Assembly: GCF_029937855.1 (NCBI RefSeq)
Contig: NZ_JAPYPC010000002.1
Coordinates: 62,001 to 126,000, forward strand
Source of the DNA: Christiangramia sp.
Lineage (GTDB): Bacteria; Bacteroidota; Bacteroidia; Flavobacteriales; Flavobacteriaceae
Reading direction: 5' to 3'
DNA: 64,000 nucleotides
Every line of letters begins with the position of its first letter. Within the stretch, counting starts at the first letter, position 1. The notes under the pieces were generated by a model. It made no database searches, was not told the origin of the DNA, and saw nothing but the letters and a program-made list of their open reading frames with translations. A program made the translations under genes and the position numbers. Of the stretch, positions 16,243 to 25,847 are shown in pieces.

Positions 16243-18564
16243 TTAGTCTTTAATTCTTATAGTTTTTTTTAAAATTGTTGCATCGTTCAATACAAATGGC
16301 CTGGGAATCATTGCTTCGGACCGGGCCTCAACTTTTAAATCTTTATGCCCTATAAGGTCGTAAGTAGATTCATATAAAACAAATTCCGGGAGATCGCCTT
16401 TTTCTACACTAAATTCAATACGCAGGGTGTCCTGGTTAGAAGCGTAATAGGTTAATAAACGCTCTCTCCAGCGTCTTTTGAACATATGAAAGGCATTTTC
16501 CCCAAGATATATTTCATCGGCCTCTAAACCATTTACTTTGAATTGTTTAAAATCCACATCTTTTGTTTCATAGATTTCCATTCGGTTTATTTTCCTGTTC
16601 GGTGCGATCTTCAGTGAGTAAATTTGGTTCTTCAAACTATCTATTCCCTTCTTTTCAATAATTATCTCCGGTTCAGGAATATTGATTAAAGGGGCTTCAG
16701 AATTAAAGGTAAAACTACTGCCGTATTTACTGCTGAAGTTAGATTCGGTATGGGAATTTTCAACCGGGTCTTCTCCAAAAAATTCTGCGGTCCACTCATC
16801 AACTATCAGATCATAAGAGTACCATGTCGCTGTGTTCTCATCAAGATCCTGCAAATAAACCAGGCTGTTAGGCTTAGGCCTTTCAACATTGAAATCAGAA
16901 TTAAAATGCGCTATAAAAATGAGTATATTAAAAATGAGGAAACACAGAACGGCAAAGGACTTCAAACGCCTAAAATAACCGAATAGCGGTAAGAAAAGAA
17001 AAAATAATAAACTGGTTATAATAGCCGTGACAAATAACATTTTTAGACCTAAAGCCACCGGCAGGTTCCATATAAAAGGTAATAAAATAAAAATGGCAGG
17101 AGCTGAAAGCACCACCATTAGTATTCGGTTTGGTTTTTCCTGGCGTATCATCACAAATAATTGCACTAAACCAAAATAAACCGGAATTATAAAATAAGCC
17201 GCGCCTTTTAAGTAGACCGAAATCAGGGCGCAAATTATAAGCCACAAAGTTAAGGGAGCGATGAATACAGAGGCTGTTCTTAAACTCTTTCTCAATAAAT
17301 GGTACATCAAAAAGCAAACTGCCAGTGCCAGAAATATTGAAATGGCGATATACCAGTAGCCGTTATAAGTAAAACCCTGCTCCATTTCACCATATTCCGG
17401 ATAAATAAAAAGACAGAATTGCCAGAAGGCCCAAACCAGTAATCCGGAAATAACCAGGCTAAGCAGCAGAGGGATAAAGCCTTTAAGGATTCCTATGAAA
17501 TCTAACCGGCCTCGTCTTATTCCATAAATGATCAGAACAATAAAAAGGATAACTGCCAGGATGAGCATAGGGCCTATCCAGTTAAATGGGTATTTTACGA
17601 AGCCTCCAAAGGGCAGAGAAAAATAGATGAGATCCCTGTCGCTAGAAAGATTTTCTATCTCTGAATTGCTGAAATAATCTAAAAGCGGCATTAAATAACT
17701 CCCCTGGTGGGCGAGTGTTTCCTTATCGAGATTTTCAGGAATATCGGTGGCCGTATGATAATCATAATGATCATCTATAAATGCAAAATTGTACCCGTTT
17801 ATATTAGCCTGTTCCCTTAAAACCGTGAGATCAGTATCATTGGGAAGCATTTTGTAAATGCTATAAGCAAGAGAGTTGGTCACTGGATATTGAATATCAG
17901 CCTCCTGAAAAGCTTCAATCAAACGGGCATTTTTATCATTGGTTTCCAGGAGCATAAATGGGTTTCCCCCACTTCCTCTTGCCTCAAAGTTTAAAGCAAG
18001 TTTTACATCCTTGGCCCAGGGGTGGTCTTTTACAAACAAGCCGGCACCATTGAGTCCCAATTCTTCCGCATCTGTAAATAGAAGAATAATATCATTCCGC
18101 GAAGTACGATCCTTCTCCAAAAATGCTCTTATACCTTCCAGTATGGTTGCAACTCCACTTCCGGCATCGCTGGCACCATAAGAAGAGTGCATGGCGCTAT
18201 CATAGTGGGTCATCAAAACCAACGCATCGCCGTCACCAGAACCTTCAATTCTTGCAAGAATATTTTGAGGGTTCACCAAAACCCCGTTTTTGTTAAGATG
18301 GTAAGCTTCCTGAGTCTGAACTTCCAGACCCACACTTTGGAGTTGATCTACGATATAATTTCTCACCTGGCTATGAGCTGGACTGCCCAAATAATGGGGT
18401 TTCTTTGCTATCTCTTCTACATGTTCAAAGGCACGTGTGGTAGAAAATTCAGTTAAAGGTTTGGAGTTATCAGGTTCAAAATCGGGCTGATCAAAATTAA
18501 AACTGACCCAAACGGTGAGAATGATTAGGAGAAAGGCAATTAAGCCGGTAAATCGGTTATTCAT
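16243..18564 (-). CDS. Membrane-anchored M28 family zinc peptidase
   Basis: A 773-residue M28 (aminopeptidase Y/S-like) metallopeptidase with an N-terminal membrane segment (FTGLIAFLLIILTVWVSF), a catalytic domain at about residues 40-300, and a C-terminal part with around nine predicted membrane helices (about 325-560) followed by a large soluble domain. Zinc-site residues are visible: His in LMTHYDSAMHSSYG, Asp in GASDAGSGVA, the Glu pair in FTDAEELGLNGAG and Asp in ALNFEARGS-region context. It resembles Fxna/ERMP1-like M28 proteins. Heads a two-gene operon with the SDR gene. Confidence 0.88.
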   Translation of the reverse strand: MNNRFTGLIAFLLIILTVWVSFNFDQPDFEPDNSKPLTEFSTTRAFEHVEEIAKKPHYLGSPAHSQVRNYIVDQLQSVGLEVQTQEAYHLNKNGVLVNPQNILARIEGSGDGDALVLMTHYDSAMHSSYGASDAGSGVATILEGIRAFLEKDRTSRNDIILLFTDAEELGLNGAGLFVKDHPWAKDVKLALNFEARGSGGNPFMLLETNDKNARLIEAFQEADIQYPVTNSLAYSIYKMLPNDTDLTVLREQANINGYNFAFIDDHYDYHTATDIPENLDKETLAHQGSYLMPLLDYFSNSEIENLSSDRDLIYFSLPFGGFVKYPFNWIGPMLILAVILFIVLIIYGIRRGRLDFIGILKGFIPLLLSLVISGLLVWAFWQFCLFIYPEYGEMEQGFTYNGYWYIAISIFLALAVCFLMYHLLRKSLRTASVFIAPLTLWLIICALISVYLKGAAYFIIPVYFGLVQLFVMIRQEKPNRILMVVLSAPAIFILLPFIWNLPVALGLKMLFVTAIITSLLFFLFLPLFGYFRRLKSFAVLCFLIFNILIFIAHFNSDFNVERPKPNSLVYLQDLDENTATWYSYDLIVDEWTAEFFGEDPVENSHTESNFSSKYGSSFTFNSEAPLINIPEPEIIIEKKGIDSLKNQIYSLKIAPNRKINRMEIYETKDVDFKQFKVNGLEADEIYLGENAFHMFKRRWRERLLTYYASNQDTLRIEFSVEKGDLPEFVLYESTYDLIGHKDLKVEARSEAMIPRPFVLNDATILKKTIRIKD

Positions 18565-18687
18565 TAAATTAGATTCAGAAATCTTAAAGTTAAATAAGTT
18601 TTTGATTTTTGAGCAAAGAATTTACGCTAGTAGTTACTAAAGTAAAAATTCATATATTTAAGTAATTAGGAATCAAAAACTTAAAAT

Positions 18688-19155
18688 ATGGGTATCAAGA
18701 GTTTTATGGGAAAGCGGGCGGCACCAGAAAAGCCTGCGGAAACCCCAATTACAGTAAGGGATTACATGACCGAGAACCTGGTGACTTTCAGGGAAACCGA
18801 TAATATTATGGATGTAATGGAAAAACTAATAAAACATGGTATTTCGGGTGGTTGTGTGGTGAACGAGAAACAGGAATTATTGGGTATTATCTCTGAGGGG
18901 GATTGTATGAAACAAATTTCAGACAGCCGTTATTATAATATGCCTATGAGTGATCTTAACGTTGGGAAACGCATGAATTGTAGGGTGGAAACCATTGATG
19001 GCAATATGAATGTCTTGGAAGCAGCAAAGAAATTCATAGAATTAAAATTCCGAAGATTTCCCATTGTGGAGAATGGTAGGCTTATAGGGCAATTAAGTCA
19101 GAGAGATGTTCTAAGGGCTGCTTTAAAATTAAAGGGACAAACCTGGACGCATTAA
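18688..19155 (+). CDS. Tandem CBS-domain protein
   Basis: A 155-residue cytosolic protein made of two CBS domains: VRDYMTENLVTFRETDNIMDV through GIISEGDCMKQI (about 24-80), and MNCRVETIDGNMNVLEAAKKF through GQLSQRDVLRAA (about 98-150). Stand-alone CBS pairs usually bind adenosine nucleotides and act as regulators. The partner is not evident. A related CBS pair occurs at the C-terminus of the ClC channel in this window. Confidence 0.9.
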   Translation: MGIKSFMGKRAAPEKPAETPITVRDYMTENLVTFRETDNIMDVMEKLIKHGISGGCVVNEKQELLGIISEGDCMKQISDSRYYNMPMSDLNVGKRMNCRVETIDGNMNVLEAAKKFIELKFRRFPIVENGRLIGQLSQRDVLRAALKLKGQTWTH

Positions 19156-19573
19156 TTATTTCTACACATTTCTGCCTCTCGCATGGACATGGAATCTATG
19201 AGATCAAATAATTTTTTGGTCCCAAGGACATTTTTTGCCTTAATTTTACTCCGCCATCCCGGCCTTTTAATATAACTTCAAATCAGCGCTAGTTTCCTTG
19301 TTATTTTTTAAAACTTCGGAAGTTTTCTATTCTGGTTTTGTGGGCTGGAGTATTCGCTGTCTGCCGCGAAAAGCTTGAAAAAACTTAAGTTTTCTATCCT
19401 TAAAAGTTTTTAAATTATCATTTAAGAACTCTAATTGTTGATCAGGTTCGAGGTATTTTTAGTATTGGTAGAAACCACCAGCAGTCCGTTTTCCATTGAA
19501 ATTTTGACAAGGATTGTGAAGACTTAGAGCTAAATATAAGGAAGAATATTCCGAGAAATTATTCAGAAAATAA
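19156..19573. other. Gene-poor stretch of about 420 bases
   Basis: No ORF with a plausible start, no RNA gene and no clear repeat. A minus-strand fragment near 19440-19520 could be a decayed coding remnant, but I do not consider it supported. Confidence 0.5.
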
Positions 19574-19610
19574 AATATTCCAGAGCAACAAGTGGTCTCG
19601 ACGGAATATT
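19574..19610 (-). terminator. Possible terminator hairpin overlapping the stop of the zinc-ribbon gene
   Basis: AATATTCC and GGAATATT form an 8-bp stem with a 21-base loop; on the minus strand a short T-rich stretch follows. AT-rich and long-looped, so weak. Confidence 0.35.
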
Positions 19611-19956
19611 AATTTTTCCTTACCAAAGCATAAAAATCGTTTTCCAGCTTTAAATAGCCCTGGTCATAAATAAAGAAATATTGATTGCCGGATTTAGTAG
19701 TATAAATACTGGTAAAAAATTCAAAATTGAAGCCTTTAGCTAATAATTTGGTTCTTGAAATAGAAGTTTTTCCTTCCGGATTTAATTCCTCCAGGATCCT
19801 ATAATTTTTGCGAAGAAGGTTGTTAGTATTCCTTATTAATTTTGTAGAATCTTTATTTACGTTATTATGATAGACATTACGGCAATAATCGCTGCAAAAC
19901 TTTTTATCGGTTCGGCCGATGATCTTCTCTCCACATTCCGGGCAGGATTTTTCCAT
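19609..19956 (-). CDS. Small zinc-ribbon protein, unknown function
   Basis: A 115-residue protein. The N-terminus has a four-cysteine zinc-ribbon pattern, CPECGEKI at residues 5-8 and FCSDYCRN at about 21-25, similar to DUF2116-like ribbons that bind nucleic acid or act as structural zinc sites. A helical middle (LIRNTNNLLRKNYRILEELN) is followed by a beta-rich end (NFEFFTSIYTTKSGNQYFFIYDQGY). Proteins like this are common and uncharacterised in Flavobacteria. Lone gene. Confidence 0.7.
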   Translation of the reverse strand: MEKSCPECGEKIIGRTDKKFCSDYCRNVYHNNVNKDSTKLIRNTNNLLRKNYRILEELNPEGKTSISRTKLLAKGFNFEFFTSIYTTKSGNQYFFIYDQGYLKLENDFYALVRKN

Positions 19957-20007
19957 ACTGAAATATATATAAAAAAGTTTGGAGACTGATCAAATTGAAT
20001 TTAGAAA

Positions 20008-20538
20008 TTAATTTCGGGGCCTAAAGGTTCCAGTAGCCATTGCCGTAAAGTTCATTTCAGGTACATTTTCATTAGCTTCTATCATGGCTTCTACATTTAT
20101 AGAAACTCGCCACTGATTATTTCCGGTTTTTTCTCCATTAATTGTCCCGGAAGTTATCTTAAAAAAGCCGGTATTGCCACAAAAACAGAATCTTCCCAGG
20201 TATGCATTTATTCCTTCAAAGTCATTCTCATCAAATGAAAAATCTTCTGTGTTGGCATCCAGTTCAAAATATACTATTTCGGTAAATTCGTCATCGGCAA
20301 TTTCAGGAGCGCCTTCGGTTGAAAATTAATATTCAAATACAAGGTTATTCCCTTCCTCTACTTCTATAAACTTACTATTTTCAGTTTCAATTATATTTAG
20401 GGATGCGTTAGGATAAACTATATAATCACTGCGATCATCATTTCCCCCTTCGTCATCAGATTTGCTACATGAAATTAAAGAGGCGGAGAGGAGAAATAGA
20501 TAAACTAACTTTTTCATGAATGTAATTTTTTTATTCAT
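20008..20538 (-). pseudogene. Lipoprotein gene interrupted by one in-frame TAA
   Basis: The 70-residue ORF in the track (MNKKITFMKKLVYLFLLSASLISCSKSDD..., lipobox Cys near 24) stops at a TAA at 20326-20328. The same frame continues without another stop for 105 codons (FSTEGAPEIADDEFTEIVYF, later GRFCFCGNTGFFKITSG, ending GTFRPRN), which reads like the rest of the same exported protein. The simplest view is a lipoprotein of about 175 residues broken by a single nonsense mutation, or a sequencing error. The family is not recognised. No internal start would allow export of the second part. Confidence 0.75.
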
Positions 20539-20695
20539 TAATAAGATGAGGCAGAGGTAAAATGGTTGCGTTTAAATGATAGTAAATAATTGAAGACTCC
20601 CTTTGTTTCTATATTTTTCTGCCTTTAAGATCTATTTTTATTTCTGATTTTCTTTATAAGGAGAAGGGAAAGGATCATATTTTCGGAGTTTTCTG

Positions 20696-21217
20696 TTAAA
20701 TGAACAACAGTATTAGAGTTAGAATGATACCGCCAATCGTAAAGAAAATACCCTTTCTAAAAATTTTTGTTGAGGGCATAAACATCCAGAAGGCTGATAA
20801 AACGAAAAATAGGAGGGAAAATCCAAATATGATGTTCAGCCAAAAGAGGGGGCGGGTAGTATTTGCCTTATGCAGTTTAGTCATACTTTCCAGGATCACC
20901 GGGAGTTTTTTAACTTCGTAAGTTGCAATTCCGGTTTGTTTATTTAATACTCCTTCTTTAAAGTAGACTTTCTCGGCTTTGGTTTTTTCTATCTCAAAAT
21001 TTTTAATACCTAAGCTTTTTCCCAGTTGTTTTTCGTTTAGGTTTGTTGCTACTTCCTTTTGAAGGGTTTGAGAGAATTTAAAAGCATCTGTATTTCTAAA
21101 GATCAGTACGATTCCACTAATGGCATACATCGCCATGATTCCTGCCAGGAAAAAACCTAAATAGCGATGGTATATTCTTGCTTTATTACTGATCTTACGA
21201 TTATTCATAAACTTCAT
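20696..21217 (-). CDS. PepSY-associated membrane protein
   Basis: A 173-residue inner-membrane protein. It has the start of PepSY-TM proteins (YHRYLGFFLAGIMAMYAISGIVLIF, residues about 17-41), a soluble middle of about 85 residues and two C-terminal membrane helices (LFWLNIIFGFSLLFFVLSAFWMF, FFTIGGIILTLILLFI). Larger relatives are linked to iron-siderophore or ferric reductase systems. The start could also be the internal Met at 21208. Confidence 0.75.
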   Translation of the reverse strand: MKFMNNRKISNKARIYHRYLGFFLAGIMAMYAISGIVLIFRNTDAFKFSQTLQKEVATNLNEKQLGKSLGIKNFEIEKTKAEKVYFKEGVLNKQTGIATYEVKKLPVILESMTKLHKANTTRPLFWLNIIFGFSLLFFVLSAFWMFMPSTKIFRKGIFFTIGGIILTLILLFI

Positions 21218-21418
21218 TTTTCAAGGCTCTAAAATAGAATATCGGGAGAAATATTAATTAAATAATATTGCTAAAACATAGAATATCCATTTTCAAACGT
21301 TTACAAACGAAAGTAAACACATACAAATACTTTCCAGACGAATAAATTAAGTGTCCGGTTACATCTTTGTCCTGTTGAAATGAACGAATGATTTTCAACT
21401 GCAATAAATTCTATAGTT

Positions 21419-21751
21419 ATGAGCACTTTAAGAAACACCGTACAATTAATAGGACATGTAGGTAACGATCCCGAGATCCTAAATCTTGAGTCTGGTAAGA
21501 AACTGGCCAAATTTTCAGTAGCTACAAATGAAAGTTACAAGAATGCAAAAGGAGAGAAGATCACAGATACGCAATGGCATAATATCGTGGCCTGGGGTAA
21601 AACTGCTGAACTTGTTGAAAATTATGTGCCAAAAGGTAAAGAAATTGGGATAGAAGGAAAGTTAACCAGCAGAAGCTATGAAGATAAAGATGGGGTTAAA
21701 AGATATATTACCGAGGTTGTTTGTAACGAATTATTATTACTGGGTAAATAA
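21419..21751 (+). CDS. ssb: Single-stranded DNA-binding protein lacking the acidic tail
   Basis: A 110-residue SSB consisting of little more than the OB-fold: LRNTVQLIGHVGNDPEIL, KFSVATNES, TQWHNIVAWGKTAELVENYV, KGKEIGIEGKLTSRSYEDKDG. The usual glycine-rich linker and acidic tip (DDxxPF type), which recruits repair and replication proteins, are absent and the protein ends ELLLLGK. This is either the short housekeeping form seen in parts of Bacteroidetes or a secondary SSB. It converges on the HDAC-like gene with 9 bases between stops. Confidence 0.9.
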   Translation: MSTLRNTVQLIGHVGNDPEILNLESGKKLAKFSVATNESYKNAKGEKITDTQWHNIVAWGKTAELVENYVPKGKEIGIEGKLTSRSYEDKDGVKRYITEVVCNELLLLGK

Positions 21752-21760
21752 AGCAATGAG

Positions 21761-22663
21761 TTAAAAATAAATTTCCTGGGCCAGTCTGTAAGTATTGGCA
21801 TGAGCTTCAATGATGAGTTTAATATCTTTAGAATATCCGCCGCCCATACTGCATTCCACCGGAATTTGAAGATCGTGGCAGGTTTGTAAAACGAACCTGT
21901 CACGATCTTTACATCCGGCGATAGAACAGGAAAGTCGGCCGAGTTTATCAGTTTCCAGGATATCTACCCCACAGAGATAAAAGATAAAGTTTGGATTTGT
22001 TTTATCAATGAGATCTGGGAGCGTGGATTTTAGTTTTTCGAGATATTCGGCATCTTTGGTACCATCGGGAAGTTCAATATCCAGATCAGAATTTTCTTTT
22101 CTAAAAGGATAATTTCCTTTTCCATGTATAGAAAAAGTAAATACAGAATCATCATTCTGGAAGATCTCTGCCGTTCCGTTTCCCTGATGTACATCGAGGT
22201 CTACTATAAGAATTTTTTTGGCTAAACCTTTTTTCTGAAGATACCTTGCTCCAATGGCCTGGTCATTTAATAAACAAAATGCCTCTGCCCGATTGGTGTA
22301 GGCATGGTGTGTGCCACCAGCTATATTCATCGAAATACCATGTTCCAGAGCGTACTCACAGGCTTTTAGCGTTCCATCGGCAATAATATGTTCCCGGTCT
22401 ACCAATTCCTGGGACAAGGGAAACCCGGAAACCCGAACCTCCTTTTTTGATAATTCGAGGCTTTTTAAACGCTGAACATAATCGGCATCGTGAACGTTTA
22501 AAATATATGATTCATCTGGAAAGTCTGGCGTAAAAAAATTATCCTGCTCACAAGTGCCTTCGTGAAGCAATTGCTTTGGCAATAGATCATACTTTTCCAT
22601 CGGGAACCGGTGGCCTTCAGGTAATGGATGTTTATAAATGGGGTGGAAAGCAATTTTAAGCAT
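21761..22663 (-). CDS. Histone-deacetylase-like amidohydrolase
   Basis: A 300-residue arginase/HDAC-fold zinc hydrolase. The catalytic His pair lies in GGTHHAYTNRAEAFCLLND (about residue 130), a zinc-binding Asp and His in VDLDVHQGNGTAEIF (about 170), and the later metal-site Asp in FYLCGVDILETDKLG (about 255). Bacterial members remove acetyl groups from small amines (polyamines, acetoin-utilisation AcuC-like) or from lysines. Substrate not determinable here. It is read towards ssb. Confidence 0.9.
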   Translation of the reverse strand: MLKIAFHPIYKHPLPEGHRFPMEKYDLLPKQLLHEGTCEQDNFFTPDFPDESYILNVHDADYVQRLKSLELSKKEVRVSGFPLSQELVDREHIIADGTLKACEYALEHGISMNIAGGTHHAYTNRAEAFCLLNDQAIGARYLQKKGLAKKILIVDLDVHQGNGTAEIFQNDDSVFTFSIHGKGNYPFRKENSDLDIELPDGTKDAEYLEKLKSTLPDLIDKTNPNFIFYLCGVDILETDKLGRLSCSIAGCKDRDRFVLQTCHDLQIPVECSMGGGYSKDIKLIIEAHANTYRLAQEIYF

Positions 22664-22689
22664 GAATTGGAAATACCGATTTAAGAAGT

Positions 22690-22720
22690 GTCATCCTGAA
22701 CTTATTTTAGGATCTATTGA
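22690..22720 (+). repeat. Dispersed hairpin repeat, copy 1 (GTCATCCTGAACTTATTTTAGGAT)
   Basis: ATCCTGAA pairs with TTTAGGAT around CTTAT (one G-T pair). A second copy at 57760-57790 differs at several positions but keeps the stem. The sequence resembles a repeat I associate with intergenic regions of Bacteroidetes genomes. It lies just upstream of the HDAC-like gene start, in a spacer of nearly 400 bases. Confidence 0.65.
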
Positions 22721-23013
22721 AATTCATAGCATAAAAGAGAAGCTGAAACCAGTTACCATTGACAAATTTCTGAAAGTAGTAATCATCAGGTTAAATACTT
22801 TATTTTATGAGCCTCTAATTCCCCGGCCTATCGAAAATTTAGGTGCTGAACGAAAATTTAAATAGAGTTTCGTAAGCCTAGCTTTTTTTTTGGTTCGTTT
22901 TTTAATCAATGGAAAAAATGAACAGGTATCTTAATAAAGTATTTCAATTTCCTACGCTAGATAATTTTTTATCATGGGTCTCAGTTTGACCAATATACTT
23001 AAGACAGATTTTA
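22721..23013. other. Intergenic stretch without supported gene
   Basis: About 290 bases between two dispersed hairpins. The 75-codon plus-strand ORF listed across part of this region starts inside the HDAC-like gene and runs through the hairpin repeat, so I do not accept it. Confidence 0.5.
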
Positions 23014-23051
23014 TTTTTGTCACATTTCGACTGCGCTCAATGTGACAAAAA
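23014..23051 (-). terminator. Perfect 13-bp palindrome serving as metG terminator; possible dispersed repeat
   Basis: TTTTTGTCACATT and AATGTGACAAAAA are perfect 13-bp inverted arms around a 12-base loop containing CGACTGCGCTC. It lies 6 bases beyond the metG stop and gives a T run on both strands, so it could terminate in either direction. The loop motif is typical of a palindromic repeat family common in Bacteroidetes. Confidence 0.75.
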
Positions 23052-23056
23052 TTGAA

Positions 23057-25132
23057 TTAATTTATAGTAGTTCCAGCTTTAACTCCTTCTTCATCGGGGT
23101 TAACAAAAACCAGTTTTCCTTCCGCATTTTCAGTCATCAAGATCATGCCTTCACTTTCCACTCCGCGTAGTTTTCTGGGAGCAAGGTTTACTAAAACTGT
23201 CACTTTCTTCCCTATAATATCTTCTGCTTTAAAGTGTTCAGCAATTCCTGAAACCACGGTTCTTTTATCGATTCCGGTATCCACTTTTAAAACCATCAAT
23301 TTTTTAGTCTTCGGCATTTTTTCAGCTTCGACAATAGTTCCAACTCTTAGATCCATTTTAGTGAAATCTTCAAAAGTTGCTGTATCCTTTTGAGGCTCTG
23401 CTTTTTGATCTTCCATTGCATTGGCAGTTTTTGTAGCTTCTAATTTTTCCAGTTGTTTTTCCATTTGTTCATCTTCGATCTTGCTGAACAATAATTCAGC
23501 TTTTCCAATTTGGTGACCTGCCGGAATAAGCGCTTCTTTGGTTGTAATAATATCCCAATCTGGAGTATTATCTGATTTCTCATCTACATGATTCAGCATT
23601 TTTTTAAGTTTTGCCGAGGTAAACGGGAGAAATGGTTCAGAGATAATAGATAATGCTGAAGCGATCTGTAATGCCACATACATTACTGTTTTAGTTCTTT
23701 CCCCATCGGTTTTAATCAGCTTCCAGGGTTCTTCATCTGCTAAATACTTATTTCCTAGTCTGGCCAGGTTCATAAGCTCTCCCTGAGCTTCTCTAAATCT
23801 ATATCTTTCAATGGAGCTGGCGATAACAGAAGGATATGCCTTCAATTCAGCAATGGTCTTTTTGTCTACTTCAGAATATGTGCCCGGTTCAGGAACTATT
23901 CCGTCGTAATATTTATTGGTAAGTACAACGACCCGGTTAATAAAGTTTCCGAAGATAGCTACCAGTTCATTGTTATTTCTTGCCTGAAAATCCTTCCAGG
24001 TAAAGTCATTATCTTTTGTTTCTGGTGCGTTTGCGGTTAATACATATCTTAAAACATCCTGCTTATCTGGAAAGTCTTCCAGGTATTCATGCAGCCAAAC
24101 CGCCCAGTTTTTTGAAGTGGAAAGCTTCTTTCCTTCAAGGTTTAAAAACTCATTTGCCGGAACATTTTCAGGAAGGATATAGTCGCCGTGTGCTTTCAGC
24201 ATGACCGGAAATATGATACAGTGAAAAACGATATTGTCTTTCCCGATAAAGTGAACCAGTTTCGTGTTCTCATCTTTCCAGTAAGGTTCCCAATTTTTAG
24301 CTTCCCGCTCTGCCCATTCTTTGGTAGAGGAAATATAGCCAATAGGCGCATCAAACCATACATATAGCACTTTTCCCTCACCTCCTTTAACCGGAACAGG
24401 GATCCCCCAATCAAGATCACGGGTGACCGCACGGGCACGAAGACCATCGTCTATCCATGATTTCACCTGGCCGTAGACATTCGATTTCCAGTCGGCTTTA
24501 TGTCCTTTCAGGATCCATTCTTTCAGAAAATCTTCATATTGATCTAAAGGAAGAAACCAGTGTCTTGTTTCTTTTAAAGTGGGGACTGCACCGGTGATGG
24601 TGGATTTTGGATTGATAAGATCTGTCGCGTTTAAAGAGGTGCCGCAGCTTTCACATTGATCTCCATAAGCTTCTTCATTTCCGCATTTAGGACAGGTACC
24701 GGTAACAAATCTATCAGCCAGGAATTGTCCTGCTTCCTCATCATATAATTGTTCGGTAGATTCTTCAATGAATTTTCCGTCATCGTACATTTTCTTAAAG
24801 AATGCCGAGGCAGTTTCGTGATGGATTTTTCCAGAAGTCCTGGAGTAATTGTCAAAACTTACCCCAAATTCTTTAAAAGATTTTTTAATGATTCCATCGT
24901 ATTTATCAACTATATCCTGTGGGGTTACCCCTTCTTTTTTTGCTTTTATGGTAATTGGCACACCATGCTCATCACTACCACACACAAAGGCTACATCATG
25001 CCCCTGCATTCGCAGAAATCGGGAATAAATATCTGCCGGAACATAAACGCCGGCTAAATGTCCAATATGTATAGGCCCGTTTGTATAGGGTAAGGCCGCT
25101 GTAATAGTAAATCTCTGAGGATTTTTGTTCAT
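23057..25132 (-). CDS. metG: Methionyl-tRNA synthetase
   Basis: A 691-residue class I aminoacyl-tRNA synthetase charging tRNA-Met. The HIGH motif is in [18 protein letters not shown], the zinc knuckle in [18 protein letters not shown] (about residues 145-162), the KMSKS equivalent is KLSTSKNW (about 335), and a C-terminal EMAP/Trbp111-like tRNA-binding domain begins near residue 590 ([18 protein letters not shown]). I place the start at [19 protein letters not shown] (25132) rather than the 13-codon-longer ORF in the track. The protein starts and ends as bacterial MetG with a dimerisation domain does. Confidence 0.97.
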   Translation of the reverse strand: MNKNPQRFTITAALPYTNGPIHIGHLAGVYVPADIYSRFLRMQGHDVAFVCGSDEHGVPITIKAKKEGVTPQDIVDKYDGIIKKSFKEFGVSFDNYSRTSGKIHHETASAFFKKMYDDGKFIEESTEQLYDEEAGQFLADRFVTGTCPKCGNEEAYGDQCESCGTSLNATDLINPKSTITGAVPTLKETRHWFLPLDQYEDFLKEWILKGHKADWKSNVYGQVKSWIDDGLRARAVTRDLDWGIPVPVKGGEGKVLYVWFDAPIGYISSTKEWAEREAKNWEPYWKDENTKLVHFIGKDNIVFHCIIFPVMLKAHGDYILPENVPANEFLNLEGKKLSTSKNWAVWLHEYLEDFPDKQDVLRYVLTANAPETKDNDFTWKDFQARNNNELVAIFGNFINRVVVLTNKYYDGIVPEPGTYSEVDKKTIAELKAYPSVIASSIERYRFREAQGELMNLARLGNKYLADEEPWKLIKTDGERTKTVMYVALQIASALSIISEPFLPFTSAKLKKMLNHVDEKSDNTPDWDIITTKEALIPAGHQIGKAELLFSKIEDEQMEKQLEKLEATKTANAMEDQKAEPQKDTATFEDFTKMDLRVGTIVEAEKMPKTKKLMVLKVDTGIDKRTVVSGIAEHFKAEDIIGKKVTVLVNLAPRKLRGVESEGMILMTENAEGKLVFVNPDEEGVKAGTTIN

Positions 25133-25255
25133 TATAATATGTCCTTTTTTAACAGCCGTAAAGTTAAGCAAAGGCGTTCGATTACGCGTTAAATTCTTGT
25201 AAAAGGCAAAAGCCGTGCAAAATAACTTTCTACTTTTACCTGAAATTGATTTATC

Positions 25256-25837
25256 ATGTGTAAAATATTGATGATAGTGGTCGTGCTTTTTATGGCTGCC
25301 TGTAATTCTGCGAAAAAAGGAACTTTAGGAAGTACTTCCAAGTATACAATAGAAAATCTCGAAAGAATGGATGCTGAAGATCTTTCAAAAAACTATCCTG
25401 ATGCTAATATCCAGGAAGGTACAGATATGTTTGAGGAAGGAACCGATGAACGGCCATTCACAATTTTGTATCCGGGTACCGAAAATGAGTTGCATATCAC
25501 CTGGCAAAATAAAGCCCGAACCAATATTCACGATCTTAGATATTCAAATAAAGGGAAATGGAAATCTGAGACAGGAGTTGATATAGGAACAACTTACGAG
25601 CAACTGAATAAAATGAATGGTAAAAAAATCTCATTTTACGGCTTTGGATGGGATTATAGCGGTGCTGTAGACTGGAATGAAGGCAAACTTGAAAAAAGCG
25701 GACTCCGGGTATTTTTAACACCAAAAGGAGAAACCTCCAATAAATTTTATGGGGATAAAATAATTGAAGCAAGTCAGGAAGAAATTGATGCTTTAGATAT
25801 GGTAGTTGGAGCAATTGTAATTAATTACGCGATTTAA
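25256..25837 (+). CDS. Lipoprotein, unknown function
   Basis: A 193-residue putative lipoprotein ([16 protein letters not shown], lipobox Cys at 16). The mature part has no recognised domain. It includes [20 protein letters not shown], a [14 protein letters not shown] segment and a strand-rich middle, looking like a small soluble beta protein on the outer face of a membrane. Followed 10 bases later by the YraN gene, possibly co-transcribed. Confidence 0.7.
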   Translation: MCKILMIVVVLFMAACNSAKKGTLGSTSKYTIENLERMDAEDLSKNYPDANIQEGTDMFEEGTDERPFTILYPGTENELHITWQNKARTNIHDLRYSNKGKWKSETGVDIGTTYEQLNKMNGKKISFYGFGWDYSGAVDWNEGKLEKSGLRVFLTPKGETSNKFYGDKIIEASQEEIDALDMVVGAIVINYAI

Positions 25838-25847
25838 AAAAAATATC

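Noticed and set aside
19440-19530. Minus-strand fragment (VKISMENGLLVVSTNT-like) resembling the end of a sensor kinase
   Set aside because: Too short, no start, and surrounding frames are full of stops. A decayed remnant is possible but not supported.
22638-22865. 75-codon plus-strand ORF
   Set aside because: Starts inside the HDAC-like gene on the opposite strand and runs through a dispersed hairpin repeat; composition not protein-like.
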